In this document: piece by piece, positions 24,172 through 36,940 of the stretch
Layout: each line of letters starts with the position of its first letter
Numbering within the stretch: position 1 is the stretch's first letter
From: Cystobasidium ongulense
Lineage: Eukaryota > Basidiomycota > Cystobasidiomycetes > Cystobasidiales > Cystobasidiaceae
Assembly: GCA_022835595.1 (NCBI GenBank)
Contig: BQUP01000001.1
Span: 1,550,001 to 1,614,000, forward strand
Length of the DNA: 64,000 nucleotides
Direction: 5' to 3'
The notes under the pieces: model-generated
Told to the model about the DNA's origin: nothing
Databases searched by the model: none
What the model saw: only the letters and a program-made list of their open reading frames with translations
Made by a program: the position numbers and the translations under genes

Positions 24172-24460
24172 AAGTCTTTCTCTGGATACAATTCGATTAA
24201 GATTAAGACCAGCTACGCGCGGCTGGCAACTGCCCTTAAAAGCATGTTATAAGTAAAGGGCAGTGCTGGTTCCAAAGATGCCCGTGGAGAAGCTAGTCAC
24301 AAAACATACGAAATACCCTGTTAACAAACTAAGCTACATAAGCTGGACACATACCGATACTGGCCTGCTATTCCCAATGTTAAGTGCTACAATCGAATAA
24401 TCTCCATGTGATTCCACCCCAGTTCCGTAAAGTTTCAGTACCTTTTCCTATTTCTTTTCC
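24172..24460. other. Convergent spacer
   Basis: A 289-base gap between the 3' ends of the GGT gene (+) and the unknown gene on the minus strand. No gene was seen. Confidence 0.4.
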
Positions 24461-26872
24461 TCAATGGACGATTCCATGAGCAACCCCAAGCGATGACAAT
24501 CCTCTGCTACGATGAAAAAACTTGCTAGCCCAACTAGGTTTGTCTTGTGTGTTGACCTCCGCATCTTGGAGTCCGGACGAAGCCTCCCGGCTGGAGGTAC
24601 CTCGGCCTGCTGAATAGGCCGGTAAACTTTGCGTTCGAACAGGAGTAATGAATACGGGTTTATCAGCTGCCTTCAGCGCCTTTGCGAATTCAAGGTCGTC
24701 GGCTTCCTGACCCATTGATGGCGTTGCTCCGGTCGTAGTATTGGCTCGATGTATTGTCCCCCTAGGCGAACCAACAATCATCGGTGGCGAAGCCGAACCA
24801 TCTTCTTCTCTGATAGTAGGGCACGACTCTGTTCTTACCTCGTCTTGTCCTACCGGCAGAGGCGCATACATGCCCGCGGGTCTCAAACACTTCGCCCGGG
24901 TCAGAGGCGAGCATTTATTTACACTTCCTGCTTTTGCTGGAGATGTGATCTGCTCCTCTGCCTGCCGCTCAAGCTGTTGCCTGCCGTCATTGAGGCTAAA
25001 ATAATCCTTCTTGGCAGCTTCTGCCTGGAACGAAGGCAAAGGAGGGCTAGACAAATCATCACTCCCGAACCAGGAGGAAGCATGAGTCGTAGCGGAAGCA
25101 GGTGACAAGCCAAGAGATGATAAATTCGACACGAGGTCATCCGATAAATCGGAAGAGGAAGCAGTAGAGCTTTGGTCTGAGTCTCGACGCTTTGACATCG
25201 CTCCTGTAGCGACAGCTGAACGAATCGATGGCCCTCCTGTGTACAGACTCTTGCTTAAACAGGGCCGAAGAACCTGTCCATCAAGGGTGCATATTGGATT
25301 CTTCTCGTAGTCTATTGCTGCCTGTGGATCCTCTCGAGAAGGGTGTCTGCCTGCATCTTGGACTGAAGCGCGCCGTCCTTCACCCTCCTTCATACCTTCC
25401 AACTCCAAGTCATCGCCTTCCTGTTCGTGGAGCTCAGAAGCGGGAGAGCTTTCGGAACAAGGCAAACCATCATCGTGATCTTCCTCTTCCTCGTAATGCG
25501 TAGGCTTCTTTCCGATATCAAGTCGTGCTATTCTCTGTCTAGCGGCATCCAAATTTGCCTCGTGAGCAACTTGCTTATCGTGTTGGGCCTCCTGGTGGGC
25601 TTGTATCTGATTGTGAACGTGCGCCAGCAGTGGAGAGCGGGGAGGGGTGTGATGTCGTCCTTGCTCGCTCGATGGCGAATGGGCAGGTGAAGTAGAATCA
25701 CTAGGCGAAAGTGTATGCTTGGGAGAGTGTCGAGGCGAATGTGTGAGGTCTGGTGAAGATCGCGGCGAATGCAAGGGAATACCCAAAATATGACAATGTT
25801 TCGCTTCTTCCCTCTCCAATGTCTCGACGACTTCAGCGACATCGCTTCCAGCTAAATGTGATCCATCACCTCCAGAACTGTGTACCATGTTCCCCCGGAG
25901 ATTGTCATGGGTGGTGTATTCACCCCTTTCGAATTTGGTTTCTTCATCTCTTTTACGCTTCTCCAATGCGGCTTTAGACCAATGTTCGTGGTAAGTTGAA
26001 TCTGCACATTTCTCCCCATATGTGGCTGCTTTTCTGCACGCTCTGCAGCAATCTCTGATGGGCAAAAGCTCGGTAGCTGAAGGCGGTAGCGGCTGCGTGG
26101 GAGAGCCTACTGCGGTGGAAGGGTCGACATGTGGTGGCGAATTTGACATTTGACCTGTTGAAGATAACGAGGACAGAGGACCTGTCGTGGCCTGAGTTAC
26201 CTGGGAATTTGAAGACCGTGCAACTATCTTCGCCAGAGCAGGACAGTAGACGGGATCGACATTTGAGATGGAGCAGGATGCTGAAGGAGCCGACACGGGC
26301 GCGGACGAGGCGAGAGTGTAAGATCTTCCCTTGTTGCGTCTGAGAGAAGCGATAGTCGTGGAAGTGTTTGTATTGTCATCACTGGCCCCAGCAACCACGG
26401 TCTTGCGCTTCTTCAAGATTGGCTTGAGCTGGCTTTGACATGGAAGTGTGTGGCGTCGTTTCCGGACAAACGAGGGTAGTTTTACATTGAGCCGGGGAGG
26501 TGAGTTGGGGATGAATGACGGGTCGTGCGCGTACTCCCTTGGAGGCGGAGATGCGAAGAGCGAGGTGAACGAGCTTGGGATGGGGACGCTGAGACGATGA
26601 TCGAGGGACGAGTTGGGCCATCATCAGGTCAGCAGCAGGAGCAGGAGCGAGTGATGGTGGGTAATGGGGCCTCGTCAGCACGGGGGAAGCACAAAGCAGA
26701 GCAGAAGGATGCATGCATACGAGTAGGTCCGCGATGCCAGCTGCGGCCGTCCATGGTGGCCGTACGCTTGGACGACATGCTCGTGCAGCTGCTCTGGGTC
26801 CAGCAGTGGGATAACCGAGGCGAACTCGAAGAAGCGGATGCTCTTCGGGCTAGCCGGGGTCTCTGTGACCAT
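24461..26872 (-). CDS. Unknown protein with conserved N-terminal block and disordered body
   Basis: Two exons, 26872-26721 and 26588-24461, are joined in frame (donor GTATGC, acceptor CATCGTCTCAG) to give 759 residues. The N-terminal ~120 residues look folded or constrained: IRFFEFASVIPLLDPEQLHE, then PPPREYAHDPSFIPNSPPRL, LPSFVRKRRHTLPCQSQLKP and ILKKRKTV. A possible metal-binding or disulfide cluster CCRACRKAATYGEKC lies near residue 230. A charged segment rich in His, Glu and SP/TP sites follows, and the chain ends with SWASKFFHRSRGLSSLG. I do not recognise the family. The SP-rich body would suit a phosphorylated regulator, but that is only inference. The intron was chosen because it connects two constrained stretches; reading through it meets stops. 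Confidence 0.7.
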
Positions 26873-27293
26873 GCTATCCTGTGTTTGGTGTTGCTGTTGC
26901 TGGTTCGTTCTTTGCCTCGTCCTGAGCGTTTCTCGCTGCCCGCTTTCACGCTGCAGCGGCCAGGCAGGAGGAGCGCTCTTGACGTTGAAGATTGCAGACT
27001 CTCCGACGTGCGTGGGGTCGTGTGCAGTCAGTCGACCGAGGAGCTCGACATTGTGCAATCACTTGAATGGTGCAGAGGCAAGCCGGCCAGAAGAATGGCG
27101 GATTGGAAAGCCATCGTTTCCTTGCCAAGGCAAGCGTGAGTGAATATACATTTGATCCGGGGCCCTAGGCAGGAAACAGTCACGTGAGACAGGCTCTAGA
27201 TTCTGACTACATACTTCAAGCCATGTACGCGAAGTACTGCTGCACTGTGATACAATCTACAGTCTCGCTTTGCCCAAATGATGCTGCTCCTGA
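26873..27293. other. Spacer upstream of unknown minus-strand gene
   Basis: A 421-base tandem spacer between the ABC transporter 3' end and the ATG at 26872. The frame of the downstream gene stays open to a TTG at 27058, but no ATG precedes 26872. Nothing else was seen. Confidence 0.4.
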
Positions 27294-30200
27294 CTAGATT
27301 GTTGCCTGGCTCTGCTCCTTCCTATCCGCTATCTCTTTCAGCTTGTCAAACTCGCCTGTCTCCTTGCACAGCTTTGCAAACTCGCTTCCCTCTTCACCTT
27401 TAGATAGCAAGTTCGAAGGAGTATCGTACTCTACAACTTCTCCTTGAGACAGTACCAAGACCTTGTCAAAGTCGATGATGGTGTGTAGACGGTCTGTTGT
27501 GACAGGATAGTGAAAGCAGGTGAGTTAACATCACTGCGGATTGAAGCACAGCAGCAAGAAAAAACAACTCACGAGCAATGCACAGAACAGTCACACTTTT
27601 GTCTCCAATCTCCTCTCGGATAGCTCGCTGTACCAGTAGATCCGCCTCGTGGTCCAGGTTAGCAGTACTTTCATCCAGTACAAGCACGTTGCTCTCCCTC
27701 AACTTCAGCAGACCTCGAGCCAAGCAGAGTAATTGTCGCTGTCCTGCGCTAAAGTTCTTGGCGCCTTCTTGCACATGGTCGTCCAGTGATGTTACGCCGC
27801 TTGTCTTGGTAATGCGCGAATCGATCTGGTCGCCTCCAGTAGCAGAGCCTGTTGGCGTGCCTGGCGCCGTGTCATCCGGTGAGCTTGCATTGCGAGTATT
27901 GAGAAGTCCTGTCCGGCGAAGGACGTCGTATAAGCTAGGGAAAAAGAGAAGAGCAATTAGCATCGGCCCGTAAGCCAGGTAAGGCTGCCATTTTTATGAC
28001 TGAGCACACTCACTCCGCATCCGAGTATTGACCAAAGGGGTCCAGATTGAACCTCACAGTCCCACTGAACAGGGCGGCATCTTGCGGTATGATAGTCAAT
28101 CTCGACCGGAGAGTATGCAAAGGCATAGAAGCTATGTCGATGCCATCGATGATTATCTTGCCTTTGTACGCTTCAACGAACCGGAAGAAGGAGAGGGCCA
28201 AGGTGGATTTGCCTGATCCTGTTCTCCCGACGATAGCGATTCGCTCCTGAAGATGTAGGTTACGCATTGCAAAAGGGATACAATCAGTATATACTTTAAG
28301 ACCTTGCCAAAGCTGAAGAAAAAAATACTACACTCACAGAAGGTTTCACGTCGAACGAGACTCTTTTCAGAGCAGGCTGCAGATTCTCGGCATAGCGGAT
28401 GACCAAGTTTTCAACCTGAATACCAGAGTCTCTCGAGGGCCAATGCGCGGGCGGTTCTTTGCCTCCTTGAGGCTCCTGAGGTAGGTCAATTGTATATTCT
28501 CGCACTCTCTCGACAGCGTTCATGTTGATTTGGGTCGAGGCATATAGGCGAACGATCCATAGGATGCGCTCTTCCATGACCAAGGCGTCTGCAACAATTG
28601 TCAGGTGAATCGTCAGATTCATACTATCATGCGCCCACAGGAGTGATTCTGTTGGGAAAATGCTCAACCCGACTCACATGTCAAAGCAAAACCCGCTAGC
28701 GAGGCGCTGACACCAGGACTAAGGACGATGAAACAGCCGGTGACAAAAGCAAAGGCGGCACCACCTAGGTCGCTTCTAACAGATAACCATCTATTCGTCA
28801 ACCACAGAACGAAGAATGGTCTGTTGGTATCGTCTATCAGATTAAATAGCTTAGCAGTGAACCTTGAAGAATCTGAATATGCTCTAATGCTTGTGACTCC
28901 CATCAAGGATTCTCCGACCAATGAATAGACTGGCGATCGCGTCACTGCTTCTATTCTCTTCAGTTCTCTCGATGAAGAGATGTATAACCAACCAAGGAGA
29001 ACATAGGCCATTGAGATGAAGACTCCTGCAATCAGGAAGGCGGGCAAAGCTATGGCGATAGCAACGATGACGGAGCCGGTGGCGAACAGTTCGAGAGTGA
29101 AAAACATGAGTCCCGAGGGGACTGATTGATCTATCGTTTCCATATCCGAGCTCAATCGGTTCATGATCCTTCCATTGGGAGTTTGATCGTAGAATCGAAT
29201 GGGAGCAGCTAGAAGCGTTTTGATGACTGAGTTGTAGATGATCCGACTTGCAACGGTACCTCTGAAGAGAAAATAGAACATTCTTATACCATAGAGGAAC
29301 AAGGCGAGCACAGCGAATGCCACGTAGCGCTTAAGGTAGTAGTCTGGCTCTCTATCGATGATTTCCTTAACCATAGACGTGGAGACTTGCTGCCTCGCAA
29401 TGTAAACACCGCCCAAGGCGAAGGATCCGACTCCCCGGATGACATTGTCGAAAGAGCTAGCCCATAGTCTCAACGCCCAGTTGGTTCCTACAGCCACAGC
29501 TTCAGTAAAGACAATTACAGCGATCATGCTGATAATAATAGGAAGGGATCCAAAAGCTTTGCCATAAAAGGTGTAGACGCCAAAGCTGACTGCACCAGTA
29601 GTTGCCGCCTCGATCTTGCCCGCTGAAGATAATAATGGTTCTGAATTCAAGGGATCTTCGTCTAGATGAGGTAATGCTGAATCTAGAGCTTGTTCTGCAG
29701 CTGCATCTTCAACGACCTCTGTAGGAATGGGCGGCTTTTGGAATCCTTGGTCGATGTCTTTGAATGTAAGGCCCGAGAAGTCCTGTCCGGTAGCCAGACC
29801 TGGTGTATTCGCACCGCTAGCCACTACATAGTCTACTGCTGGGCCGTCGAAGACCACGTAGCCATTAGCAAGTGCGACCATGTAGTCGGCACATGGCAGT
29901 GTGAGATGAAGTGTATGCGTAACGAGGATACGTGTTCTGCCTCGCATAAGCTTCTCAGAAGTGAGGCAATTATTGTAAAGGTGGCGAGCAGTATGCGCGC
30001 TGCAACTTCATGCATCAGTAAAAGAGTGCTATGGTGGAGGGAGTCACACTTACTCTACAGCAGAAAGCACATCATCCAGCAGGATAACTTTAGCAGAGGA
30101 ATAGATAGCTCTAGCCAAGCTGATCCTTGCCTTCTGGCCACCAGAGAGAACTGTTCCCTTTTCTCCAACCTCTGTTCTGTCACCTAAGTCGAGCGTTTCA

Positions 30201-33200
30201 AGATCCGGAACTAGCGCACATGCGTACAATACACGCTTGTACCTTCTTGCATTGTAAGCTGATCCAAAGAGGATATTATTCCGGATTGTATCGTTCAGGA
30301 GCCAGGGCGTTTGAGGGCAGAAGGCGACGGTATCGGTGAGCTCCCTTGCTGGATCAATACCCGCTTCTCGAACAATAGGAGATGGGAGGAAGCATCGTCC
30401 TTGAAGGAGGTTCATCTCGCCGAGCAATGCGTAGAGAAGACTGCTCTTTCCCTGCAAGCACGTTTCATCAGACAATTCTCGCATGGCTTTCCTGGAGGGC
30501 TAGGCTTACTGATCCTACGGGCCCAACAACAAGGTTGAGACCGTCCACGAAGAAATTCAGATTCAGATTCTTAAGCTTGAAAACGTTTGTGTCATCTAGA
30601 GCAGAGTCTGCGTCCGCCCAGGTAAATGCCGCATTTACGAAGCCTATCTTAGGCTCGCTTGCTGTTGACGGTCTAGCTACCACTGCGTATTTTGCAGTTT
30701 CTTCTTCTTCCAATAGAGAATCTACGCGTGCGCACGAGACTAATGCCGCAATGAGCTGTGAAGCCATATCTGTTAGCTGTTCGACTGAACGCCATGAAAT
30801 ACAGACCATCAGCTGTGGTATTTACGCATGGAGGAACATGGAGTAGTTTCTTACGAGGCCCTCGAATAACGTTGAACAGTGAAAGCGAGGTGAAGGCGGT
30901 AGAAGCGTCGAGAGGTTGGTGAAGTATCTTTGTATGAAACAAGAAGGTGACGAGTGCGATTAAGGTAGGTGCTCCGACTGATGCGCGGCTTTATGTTAGT
31001 ACTACATTCACTAGTCGACCCGAGAGACTACAAGATGGACTCACAGAGTGCTACACCTCCAAGCGCAAAGACAGTGACTCTCTTTCTTAAGGCCCGTAGC
31101 TCCGCATCTCGTTTTTCTGCTAGTTTTTGGGCGAATTTTCGCTCCCAAGCAAAGAATTTGAGCACCTTGATTGCTTGAAAGACTTCCGTCGTGAGTGTCA
31201 ACCTGGCATCGGCAGCACTAAGCACTTGATTTTCATAGCGCATAAATAGGCGTGCGACAGTCGATTGATATGGTGTCAGACAGAGCATAGCTCCAACTGC
31301 TGCGAAGGCAGAGAAGCCGATCAACTTGAAAAGCATGGCTACTGCAACGATGATGGCTGCGGATGACAATACATCAGAGTCCGTACGATTGAAGCGAATC
31401 AGCTGCAAACGCCGACTTACTGATAGGAGCCTCGGGAAAGAAAAAGTGAATATAGGCAAAGAGTTCGGCAACTTCATACGAATAAGGTTGTCAGCTGCGG
31501 TGTGCGGGAGCAGTGATAAAACGGGACTGACTTCGCGACGCGTCAACGCTGACAAGATTCTGGATCCTTCCAGCTGATGCGGGCCCTTCTCCTTGCTCTC
31601 CAACAGTGGCTGTCTTTGCATCCTTTGGGTCTGTTTCGCCTCGGACCAACGCTTTCCCAGCTAGGTCTTTACGTCTTAGAGACTTGGTGAACACTTCGGC
31701 AATGACCAGTGCCTTGGCTCTGATACATAATCGTCGACCAATGATGAGTGCTTGTGATCTGAACATGCTCGTCGCCATCTGAGCACAAAACAGACCTATA
31801 ACGTAGAGTAGTGCAACATGGATTTTTGCATCAGCGCCATGCTGGCGGGCGGCGGTCCAATTGAGAATAAGATTGATGAAGACAGGTGGTAGCACTGAGA
31901 GCCAAGGCGTGAAAAATGCCCAACTGAGCATTGTCAAAAGCTGAGGCCAAAGATACCAGCAGATCTGCAGGAATATAGAAGGTCTTCTTCGCATTCCAGA
32001 TTGACCTCTGCGGCGGAGCCATCTTGGGTATGTCTTGCATGCAGCTCGGAACTCGAGTACGACAGAAGCGGATTTATCGTCGGCTCGGAGGTCTGGAACG
32101 TCGTCAAACTTTGCTGGTGTACGCGCGTGCTTAAAGAGGAACGCTGATTGTGTGAAGTTCGGAAAGCATCAGTGAGTTTTCCTACAGCTTGGTCCGGACG
32201 TATACAAGACGGCACCAGACCTACATCCGATATAAGTAAAAGTAGCCAAAGAGAAAATAGAAGCACCAATCTCAGGTGGTGCCTTGACGCTTGTTTCCCG
32301 CTCTTTCTCCTTGAGTTCCGAGATAGAATAATCGTCAGGCATCATGTCCAATGCAGCTAGCATTTCATCCTCATCATCGATATCTTCGTCATCGCTTTCC
32401 TCCGTAGACCGCCGCTGGGAACGAGGCAAGAGCGAATCGTTTTCGTCTTCCCCATCTTCATAACCCTGATTTGACAAGGAAGACACAGATCGACTTAGGT
32501 GGGTTGTTTCAGAAGCTTCGCGTGCTCTCTCTTCCAGTATCGTGCTCTTACGAACAAAGTTCGATGGACGTGGTGTGAGAAGCTCCATGAGCAGAATCGA
32601 GAGGGACAAAGCGGTTGCAGTGAATTGTAAGCCGAGCATCTCTTTGTCGTTGTGGTGTTGTAGTATAACTGAGCGCAACTCGAGAATTGATATTATAGTC
32701 ATGGCTATCATGAACGGCGCGACATGAAGGGTGAGACGGTCATACTTTCGTGTGCGGAAAGGTGACCGATGTAAGAGAGCTGTATACTGCCGCACCTCCA
32801 GGAGGAGCGTGAAGTACGCCTGCGGATACCAGTGTCAATGAGTTGCTCAAAAGCGGAGAAGGGAGCTGGTACTTACCCATGCAATGGCTGCGGCCCATTT
32901 CCAAACGGTATGCACGTCCTTCATGAAAATCGCTTTGATCATCACAGTTGCAACAACGCCCCATGCTAGAAGCGCCTGAGCGAAATCCTTTTTGCCTTGC
33001 TTGACCAATTTCTGCCCTAAGGCTTTCCAAGTCCAAGCTCTCCGTCTTCCTTTGCGACTTCTATTAGCACCGCCAAAGAACCTGAACTGCTTTTTTATCT
33101 TCTTTCTGGGCGCTTTCCACCATTGTATCCAAGAGTCTGAATCATGTATTTGACCATCACCGGGAACAGCTAGATATTTTGCAGGCATGCGATTTGGTTT

Positions 33201-33876
33201 CAAATGATGATCTTCTTTCTCCTTGAGCATCCCTAAAGCTTTGAAAGCGCCTGGCCAGACAATACCTTGTTCTTTGACTTGAGACCGAATGACTGCATTT
33301 TCAGCTTCTAGCATCAAGTCGTGTGAGTCATTTGCGTCGTGCTCTGCTTCTGTCTCGATGATCACTTGCGGAACAGGCACGCCTCTACCAGTTGCCACGC
33401 TGCTGTCGCCCGCATCAGAGTTTCCAGCTGCGCTCGATAGACGACTGTGAGAGTCAAAGGGTGCTCCATTGCTGTGCGAGCTTGCGTCGAGGGCATGGTA
33501 ATGGGCAGGCGAGGAGGATGCCGTTGCAGCAGAATAGCCGATCGTATGCAGTCGACGCTGTCTCCGTCGTCGCTTGACGGCTTTGTAGACTCGCTTGATT
33601 GACCAGGTCAGAAAGAGTATTGCGAACGAAAGGCACGCGAATGCGAGTGGAAGAGCTCCATTGAGAGTCCTGTAATCGCCTCAGCCTCGTCAGCAAGCGT
33701 GGGCCAGGACCATCCGAGCTAGATCTGATAACTTACCGGACTCGAAAGTCGGTGGAAAAGTCAGTCCCATCCCACGCGGGTTGAGCTGTCATACCTGCAC
33801 CGCTACTGGCTGCAGAACCGCACTGATGTTCTGAAGCCAACGCTGTTTGTACTTGGGCCGAGTTGGTTTTGTGCAT
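27294..33876 (-). CDS. ABCC-type full ABC transporter (YBT1/MRP-like, probably vacuolar)
   Basis: A large gene with many introns. The N terminus (MHKTNSAQ..., then [21 protein letters not shown] and a membrane helix ending [13 protein letters not shown]) is an ABCC TMD0-like region with further helices and an acidic linker ([15 protein letters not shown]). [12 protein letters not shown] precedes TMD1, which contains [14 protein letters not shown]1 has VVGPVGSGKSSLL (intron within the Walker A), the Q-loop FCPQTPWL, signature [15 protein letters not shown] and Walker [12 protein letters not shown], with Asp at the catalytic position as usual in ABCC. TMD2 includes [21 protein letters not shown]2 has [42 protein letters not shown] and [12 protein letters not shown]; an insert of about 40 residues before its signature is seen in YBT1-type proteins. 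Relatives export conjugates or bile acids into the vacuole; the substrate here is unknown. Confidence 0.9.
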
Positions 33877-34401
33877 ACAAAGACGGTGAAGAGCTGTCGG
33901 TTCTGTCGAACGCAATCGAAAAGTAGCAAAAGGCAAACCGCAGTTTACTGATACACTACAGACACGACCGAACATACAGGCAGTCTTCTCAGGCTGGTTG
34001 TTACCCTCAAGGCCGAAGCCGGATCTGCGTGAATATCCACACTACCTTTCTTACTTGCCCGAGTATAGAGCGTGCCATGGGATAGTAACGCCACCGCCTA
34101 ACTGCAAAAGCCAAGTACGACGCTATACCTCTAGAACTTGGCTGGAGGAGTAGTATACATGAAGGCCTCTGCTAGCAGTTGTTAACACGCCTGCCTCAGT
34201 CTCACAGGCTTTACTTTGCGTTGATACAAGATGATCGATGATCACGCATACAGCTGGCAATTTGAAGGCCAGCTTTCTTCAATCCTCCAGCATCTTCATT
34301 GAGCGTACTCTTGCTTGCGACTGGGCACTGCAGACGACACATCAAGGCACTCTACGCGGGCACCCACCTTCTCTGAGCACGGCAATTGACCTCTTCCAAC
34401 C
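33877..34401. promoter_or_regulatory. Divergent promoter, ABC transporter / PAM16
   Basis: A 525-base spacer between two outward ATGs. The ABC frame remains open minus-ward to 33975, so the transporter start could be slightly further upstream. No clear motif was found. Confidence 0.4.
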
Positions 34402-35402
34402 ATGTCGTTACCACGCATCGCAGCGCAAATTGTACTCGTAGGCGGACAGGTGAGTTGTCGAAAGCTTTGAATTGAAATTGGCTCTCAGCAGGCATGGGAG
34501 TGACTGACATGGGCTGCGTGCGTCCGTTCAGATCGTAGGAAGAGCATTTGTCGAGGCATGGAGGCAAGCTGGTAGAAGTAAGTCATCCTCGCTGGTCAAG
34601 GTCTCGGTGCGGCCGGCAAGCTTCGCAAGACATGCAAGTGGACCGGCATATGCGGTAACAGCGGGAGAATTAGACCGTAATCCGTTAGCATACATCATCT
34701 GCGTACAATCGCGCCGGTCCTGTATTGAAGCCGGTGTAAAGCCCAATGCTACCGAAGGCGCGCCATTCAAAGAGCTGGCAGTCAAGGCACATTGAAGCGA
34801 AGCAGTGCGATGTGGAGGGATCGAGCTAGAAGACTACTGAAGCACAACGAAAGCCTCTCTTCCAGCAAGCTCTGGCACACAAGCATATCAATCCTCCCGC
34901 ACCGAGAACTGACGATTCGCCGAAGGCATGGGAAATTTAGCTGACTCTGATGTCTTTCCAATAGACATGCGAGCCGGTGATTCAGCAATGGGAAGTGGAT
35001 CGGGGAGTGTTGGCGTAGGAGCTACAGATAGCGTATCGCGGCAATACAAGATGACAATCGATGAAGCATGCAATATCCTCAATGTCAAGAAGGATGTGGC
35101 AAAAGCAGATGAAAGTGCATTGCAGGAGTTGCTTGAAAACTACGAGAAGATGATGAAGATGAACGAAAAGACAAGTCATTACTTGCAGAGTAAGATTGTC
35201 AGAGCGAGGGAACGTATAGAGGCCGAATTACCTTCGTAAGCGCGGGTTATTTGATGGTATACTTTCGTGGAAGCTGATGTTGAGGTACTCTTCTTCCAAC
35301 ACCAGAATGACCAAGAATGCTCAGGCAGTCGCAAAGGAAGGAGAGGCTGGTGCTGCTTCGTCGACAACGCAACCTCCTCCACCTCCTCCACCGTCATCGT
35401 AG
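34402..35402 (+). CDS. PAM16: Mitochondrial import motor subunit PAM16/TIM16
   Basis: Four exons (34402-34449, 34532-34577, 34965-35235, 35306-35402) give 153 residues, the usual size. The start MSLPRIAAQIVLVGGQ joined to IVGRAFVEAWRQAGR is the conserved membrane-associated helix. The degenerate J-domain follows: YKMTIDEACNILNVKKD, LQELLENYEKMMKMNEK and HYLQSKIVRARERIEAEL. As in the family, the HPD tripeptide of true J-proteins is absent. PAM16 holds PAM18 at the TIM23 channel and limits its stimulation of mtHsp70. The tail is Ala/Pro-rich (QPPPPPPPSS). The long second intron (34578-34964) was chosen because its acceptor TTTCCAATAG, with upstream CTGACTCTGA, restores the frame. Confidence 0.9.
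34578..34964 (+). other. Unusually long PAM16 intron with frame open from exon 2
   Basis: At 387 bases it is about five times the typical intron here. If it were retained, translation would continue from exon 2 in the same frame to a stop at 34794-34796, about 72 more codons. I found no box C/D (RTGATGA) pair. An H/ACA RNA cannot be judged by eye. Confidence 0.5.
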
Positions 35403-35633
35403 TTGACAGTTGTCATATACCCGTGCTTTCTATGCAGCTCTAGACACACACATGCCGCAGCTTCCGTCGTTCCGCCTAGTCTCGCAGTGAAATGTTTAAT
35501 ATTGTTGTGACCATACCATGATATACACAGCGGTGATTGTATGAACAGAAACCACCCCAAAGCAATTCGAGAATCCACTCCTACACTTCTCTTCTGCACC
35601 AACTTCTTCGATCATCCACTCAGGCCATCCAGC

Positions 35634-36940
35634 ATGCAGCTCGCCGGCGTCGGCGGACCCATCGTAGTCGCATCTGGCGCAGGGGAGGGAACGACGAGCA
35701 TCGACGACCTGGACATGCTGCAGATCCAGACCCATCCTCTGGTCACCATCAAGGTCGGTTGCGGTGTCGCTGCCTTGCACTTGGAGCCTAGCGCTGAATG
35801 CGATATCGCGCCCATCAACAACAGATTAGCGAGCTCCGAGACAAGAACACGACGCCTCAGCGCTTCAGACAGCTCATCAACGAGATCACACGCTTCCTAG
35901 GTGCTGATGCCAGCAAGTGCGTGCGGCTGCATACTATTGCTGCTGCTGCTCTAGCTGATGTGCGACTGCTTAATCTTGAAATCCCGCCTTGCTCGCCTTA
36001 TCGCTGCGAATCCGCTATCAACCGCGTGGGCTCGATACAGGAATCTTGCCCTCACTCCAGTACCAGGTCTCGAAACACCTCTAGCGACATACACGGGATG
36101 GACTATAGGGGAAAAGGTCGGCCTCGCTCCCATCCTGCGAGCAGGCATCCAGATGACAGACTGTAAGCTTCTCGCATTGTTGGTCTGCGCGCTCCCATCT
36201 CGGCACCACCGATCACGTTGCTGGCGACAGTACAGACATTTAAGCGTTCCAAAACACGTTAGATGTCTGCTACTCTGTCCTCGAGGTCACTTGAGAAGTC
36301 ACGTTGTCTCTTCTGCCGTTCGCCGAAGTTCTCGACGATGTGGAACGACATCGGATCCGGCCCGCCTCTAGCTCTGAAGTCAGAGTCGAGAGACTAGACA
36401 ATCCCACAACACAACATCCTTACTTCTAGTAAGATATGAGTATACTGATTCTCTTCCAATTGCCTCGTTGTTTTTCGTAGCCATGCTGGAACACTTTCCT
36501 TACGCTCAGACGTTCCACTTGGGTCTCTTCCGGGATAAGCATAACTTCACACCAACAGAATATTACAGCAAGCTACCGGCAGACCTGAATCAACGAGTCG
36601 ATATTGTGTACCTCCTTGATCCTGTTATCGCAACCGGTGGGACGGCCTGTGCGGCAGTTGCCATGCTACAAGGTGAGTTTTAATCATACCGACTCGAGCA
36701 TCAGTAGGCAGTGCTCAGCCATCGATGCATACTTATTAATCCACAGACGCTGGAGTGCACATTTCGAACATCAAACTTCTATCCGTGATAGCTTCCATGC
36801 CAGGCCTACAACAAATCATCTCGAGATGCCCAGGTCTAGAGATCTTCGTTGCAGCGGTAGATCAAGAATTAGACGTGAATGGAATGATAACCCCTGGTAT
36901 TGGTGATTGTGGTGATAGACTGTTCTTGACTTTTGTTTAA
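35634..36940 (+). CDS. Uracil phosphoribosyltransferase, bacterial (Upp) type
   Basis: Five exons (35634-35753, 35825-35916, 36041-36162, 36481-36672, 36747-36940) give 239 residues. HPLVTIKISELRDKNTTPQR then FRQLINEITRFLG matches the N terminus of Upp-type enzymes residue for residue in spacing. Further motifs are VGLAPILRAGIQMTD, HLGLFRDKHNFTPTEYYSKL, the PRPP-binding loop YLLDPVIATGGTACAAVAML, and the uracil-site loop DVNGMITPGIGDCGDRLF. The family ends FGT; this one ends FLTFV. The enzyme salvages uracil with PRPP to UMP in the cytosol. The sequence is closer to bacterial/plant Upp than to yeast FUR1, which lacks the HPLV...RFR block. A ~30-residue N-terminal extension (Gly/Thr-rich) has no obvious targeting features. 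The third intron (36163-36480) is long at 318 bases. Confidence 0.85.

Noticed and set aside
34607-34795. Separate small gene in the PAM16 intron
   Set aside because: It begins at a GTG and simply continues the exon 2 frame; better described as possible intron retention.
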